NCBI GenBank assembly: GCA_020650975.1
Contig: JAIPMN010002449.1
Coordinates: 1-64,000 of the forward strand
DNA: 64,000 bases
Source: Apostichopus californicus
Lineage: Eukaryota; Echinodermata; Holothuroidea; Aspidochirotida; Stichopodidae
Direction of reading: 5' to 3'
Below the pieces are notes generated by a model that saw only the letters and a program-made list of their open reading frames with translations, ran no database searches and had not been told where the DNA came from. The position numbers were made by a program, and so were the translations under genes. Below are positions 59,378 through 64,000 of this stretch, piece after piece (position 1 is the first letter of the stretch; each line of letters starts with the position of its first letter).

Positions 59378-62300
59378 GCTGGATGGTTCGATTAATTATT
59401 TAGGGGAAATATTTTTAGTGACACATAAACGTTGAATTCTATTTGACGTTTTCGCCTTACCTAGTCAAAATGAAGTAATTTTGTTATTTTTAGATGATAT
59501 TTTATTATAATATTAATAATTTATATCTTCATTACACCATAAACAATTCATAAAAAATATTTTATATTTCTTAAAACCCACTAAAAAGTAAAACCGCCCG
59601 TTTCAGTGTATTCTGCTTTATGCGCTTCAGTTTCAAATCTAATTTATGTTATCGAGTTTCACAGAAAAATATTGCCACTTACATTATACAGTCAAAAGAT
59701 ATGAAAATTATGGATTTTATTTCTTCTGCGGAGAAAGAAGAGTACGCAAATAAAAGAATTTTGCAATATTAGCTAATTCATTTGTGTCTTTCCACTGTAA
59801 AATTGACTTTCATCCACATTTAGTAGATTGCTGATAACTGGGGTTTCCCTGAGCTCGATATTTACATATTTAACAATTAACAAAGTTTCTGTTCAGTCTG
59901 TCTCTAAAGATAATGAAAGAGAAGTGATAAACATAAATTTATAATTGCTATTTCATAATACTACATTGCATGAGCACATGCTGACATGCATTCATTGCAA
60001 GAACTTAATTGACTCACGGTTGAGGATTTTTTTTCTCTCTCTCTCTTTTTGGAGATATTTGTTTCCAAAATTCTGTTTCCGAACAGATTGTTTGTTCGTT
60101 TCTTGTTTCTAAAGGATAAGATTATGTGCCACCTCTAGTTATCCTTATAATATATAGATTATGATCTATAAACCACTGTACTGTCTAGTTACAATGGTAA
60201 CCCTACCGTGGTGTTGTCCATACAGACGATCAGTACTTGGGGTAATAGATTTGTACCAATCTCTATTTTGAACTAAACAAGTGATATTTAAGCGGTATAC
60301 AGACCAAAGCCCGACACGGCATCACCATAAATTAACTTTCTAGCTTGGATTGGGAAGGGGCTAGTGCATAAATAAGGCTGATGTGACGGGCTACATGATA
60401 GTCTGATCAAGAAAGAGTATAGGCGTAATTCTTGAGGCATCGAGTTTAGCCTATGGCAGCTTTATAGTTGGGTCTATATTTGCTGAATAAGGTCAATGCT
60501 CAATTAAGGTCAGCGTATTGACTCCATTTATATTTGAGATTATCATATCGATATAATTAGATTACAACGTGTTCCGAAAACACGACGGGGAAAGATACGT
60601 CGTAGTGGATGTTATAATTTTAATATTTCTGTAACTGTGACGACCAACGTTTATACTGAGGTGTTATGATCAAACATGTATCCATTGTTTAATTGCTATA
60701 GATCATTGTTCGCCTGCCACCTACAAGTATGCTAAGAATAAATTCTGGTGTTTCACGTGAGAAGCCGGTTGTGAACATCGGTGCATAAGCGGAACCTGTT
60801 TATGTGTCCATGATCATATGATGATAACAATTACCCGGAGTTAGTTATACCACTTTCTGTTTGGTTTCGTCATATGTTATATAGGCTACATATCGCTTAA
60901 GTTAAGATTTCAGGTTACAGGAAAACATTTTCTTACGCTATAGACCTACTGACCGTTCGCTTAGCCCTACATCGATAGGACACATGATCGTGAATCATTT
61001 CGTCTAGAAAAAGACATAGCTAATGGAAAACCAATTTTTAACTTAGCCCTGAAAACCCATCAAATCATCGATTTATATACTTTTTGCTTTTATTTATAGG
61101 AATTGAATAGTGGATTTTTGTTCTTTCGTCTTCGTCTGTGCACTCCTGTCCTGTAACTTCTCATATCCACCAGGGACATATCCTAAGTCTATTTGTTAAA
61201 CGTTGACTTTATATTCGGACCCAAATATTGCACATTGCATTTAGTCTCGGTCTTCTATAGCAGTTTTGAGTTGAATTTCGTGAAATGCTTCCGATGTTAT
61301 TTGAAGTTTAAGTCATATGAGAATTATGCAAATAATTATAGCCTGATAATAAAGTTAATGTCGAAGAAAATAATAATACAACATTCCGTTTGGATCTCTG
61401 AGCCAGTAGCAATTCATGCCCCCATTTTGGCCCTTTGTGAGTGCTTTTGATTAATTGTCATTTTATAAGTTTTGAATCAACACAAGCGAGATAACTTTTG
61501 GCAAAAATTCCTAGCCAATCGCAGAAGTCTCCTTTAAATTGCCACAAGGCATTGATAATATCATGCGTAGGAAATGTAGACCTACGTGTTGTATGTTACA
61601 TCGTTCCCAACAATTGAGTATAGGCGACATGACAAACACAAAACAATCGGGGACGGTAAAACACCAACGTCGTCATCTCGATAGCTGAAGGGTAAAACTT
61701 CTATGGATGAATCATCAAGCTAAACCCACACATGTCCATTTGTCGTACAGTGTTGTTGTCTGATCAAACATATAGGAGTACAGATTCAGGCTATTTACAA
61801 ACTATATTTATGCATATTTAAAACAACCATTAATCGAAGTCCCAGAAAATGTACATAGGTAACCCTCATATAAGCGTCACAGGCAGACGCCATAAGACGG
61901 GTGACCATATAGAGGGCGCCCGTTGTATTCGAGAGTTTTTTTTTTCTACCGTTAAAACTTGCTTCAGTACCTCTCAATTAAACTCCAGCGATATTCTAGC
62001 GGGGCTATGTCAAGGAAATACCACAGGAACCACCATGAACATATAATATGAATTTAAATAAGGACCACGTGTCATCCATAATCTGTTATCTAGGAAAACC
62101 ACTGTAACGAACGAATTTGAAATTCATACTTTTAAACCCACACTGAGTTATTTTGTTAATGTTCCAATGTCACTTTAATTGAAGTATTTCAGGGGATATG
62201 CTTTCGTTGCTAAGCTTCTACTTCATATATAATTCCATGCGTTTTGCCACTTTCCGCACAATAACTTTGAAGGCTATCCCTGACGTAAACCTGGTTCTAT

Positions 62301-62560
62301 TAATCATAACATTTGACCTAAATCTTCTTCTAGCACATTATTTTGACTTTTTACTGTCTTTCATCATCAGGAGTTTTCAATATATCGCACATTTTACGTA
62401 TTATATTTATTACCGTTTTTTTATTTATTTTTTATTTTTGCATGAAGTAGTCGATGTGGTGTGGGTTTCTTAAGGTGTAAGGTAAGTTAAAGTGATCATT
62501 ATCCCTACTATATCAAATTATTCTTTGCTTATTTTTAAGATATATATGTAGTACGTAAAA
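59378..62560. other. 5' flank of calsyntenin, no gene recognised
   Basis: AT-rich sequence, presumably promoter and intergenic DNA. A splice-donor-like ACTAG|GTAAGG on the minus strand near 59.46 kb could mark a non-coding first exon, but that is one of many such words. No coding exon is supported. Confidence 0.5.
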
Positions 62561-63478
62561 TGCCTCTCATCTCATCTAATGAATGCATAATTTCACGTCG
62601 TCATGATAGAAAGTATATAGATGTCGAAAGAAACTGTTTCTAAAGCTGCAATGTAACTTAAAGGGATTTCTTTTCCCATCTATAAATAACATTATTCTTT
62701 GCTTATTATCATAATACGTATTACGGAAAGTACCATTTATCTCAGTTCGTGCATCCTTTCTCTCGTCGTCATGATAAAAAAAGACAATCCAGCTGTCAGA
62801 GAAAAATCCCCAGAAGTTAATTTTAGAAACTGGTATTGCACCATTCATCCGTGTTATCATCTATACTTGTAACATGTAAAGGAATCGTATAGATGTATAG
62901 TTACTGCTACATACTAGACCGTGTAAGTATAAACATATACGTAAACTCAAGATTAAATACTTCGGACGATGAAAGTAAATGTATGATATCACATATATCG
63001 TCGAGTATTGCAAGCATAATGCTTCTCATCTCATCTCAATTCATGCATCATTTATCACGTTGTCGTGATATAAAGTATATAGATGTCGAAAGTTTTGTTT
63101 TCTTCTAAATTTCCCCATCTATATATAACATTATTCTTTGCTTATTATCATCATACGTATTACGGAAAATACCATTCATCTCAGGTCGTGCATCCTTTCT
63201 CTCGTCGTCATGATAAAAAAAACAATCCAGCTGTCGGAGAAAAATCCCCAGAAGTTAATTTTAGAAACTGGTATTGCACCATTCATCCGTGTTATGGTCT
63301 ATACTTGTAACAGGGGATTCGTATAGATGTGGGTACAGCTATATCTATACAGTGTAAGATATGCATATGCATGTATATATGCATGTATATGCATATATAC
63401 ACGTAAACTCAATATTTGAACTTTGGACGATGAAAGTAAGTATATGATGTCAGTTATGTCGTCGAGGATTTCATGCAT
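62561..63478. repeat. 459-bp two-copy tandem repeat with internal half-repeats
   Basis: Copy 1 starts TGCCTCTCATCTCATC at 62561, copy 2 TGCTTCTCATCTCATC at 63020. The second halves are very alike (CAGCTGTC(A/G)GAGAAAAATC, AAACTGGTATTGCACCATTC). Within each unit the words TTATTCTTTGCTTAT and CGTCGTCATGATA recur about 185 bp apart, so each unit is itself an old duplication. Confidence 0.9.
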
Positions 63479-64000
63479 GAAGCAGATTGTAATAAACTCA
63501 GAGAAAGAAGGACAACACGTACTATACGGAGATTGCGAAAAGGTTATCGATTCGACAGATTAGATATGAAAGATAGAAGGTGATGAGAACTAGGTAGATA
63601 AATATATATGACCGTCGTTTTGGATGCGATATTAAAATTAAAATAAACAAAAGGAATGTTGTTTACTTTGACTCCAAAATTGCTGTATACATTAATATGG
63701 TCGCATTGGTCTACAGTATGGTACAGCTTATACCTCTACATAGGCAATTCGAACAATGAAGATTTCTCGGGCAGGTTTGGAATAGGCAATCCAATAATAT
63801 ATCAACACTGATCTGTCCGATAGTATATATGGAATAGGAAGTATAGTATACCCTGGTAATATTTCCATTGCTATGAAGGATACCTGTGTTCTATAACTGT
63901 TGTTTTAGAGACACACTTAATTAGGAGGTTTTTATATTATAACGGTATTATAGGGCGGTACCAGGCCTGTCGAGAGAAAGAGGTGGAGAGAGAGAGAGCA
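63479..64000. other. No gene recognised at right edge
   Basis: AT-rich DNA ending in a short (GA)n run. Nothing supportable. Confidence 0.6.

Overview
The window is AT-rich, repeat-laden DNA with short coding exons separated by long introns, so it comes from an animal nuclear genome. The tRNA-derived SINEs, hAT-type miniature transposons and short retroposon tails suggest a marine invertebrate. An echinoderm such as a sea cucumber is my best guess, but it rests on general character and not on a diagnostic marker.

One gene dominates. On the minus strand, ten coding exons of a calsyntenin (CLSTN family: type I membrane protein, two cadherin repeats, then a laminin-G/LNS domain) run from a start codon at 59220 to a splice donor at 1001. 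Every intron phase matches and every junction is GT..AG. The exons add to 1,781 coding bases (593 complete codons) spread over about 58 kb. Exon 1 encodes only the signal peptide and is separated from exon 2 by a 20-kb intron. The remaining C-terminal part (rest of the ectodomain, membrane segment, cytoplasmic tail) must lie beyond position 1.

Layout, in window order: 1-1000, start of intron 10, with a cluster of inverted repeats and a 48-bp minisatellite; 1001-11164, exons 10 to 5, fairly closely spaced; 11165-23860, intron 4, with tandem duplications, a SINE, a perfect-TSD hAT MITE and a small possible nested ORF; 23861-24004, exon 4; 24005-32604, intron 3, with a four-unit array interrupted by a retroposon tail; 32605-32813, exon 3; 32814-38840, intron 2; 38841-39153, exon 2; 39154-59141, intron 1, with a second hAT MITE, a tRNA-SINE and copies of an unclassified family ending in GACAGGTAAG; 59142-59220, exon 1; 59221-64000, 5' flank with a CRE palindrome and a 459-bp two-copy repeat.

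Most other open reading frames are chance or low-complexity. The items most worth a second look are the dispersed hammerhead-ribozyme-like motifs, the GACAGGTAAG family, the unusual number of two-copy tandem duplications, and the CRE with overlapping upstream ORF at the calsyntenin start. No further complete protein-coding gene is convincingly supported.
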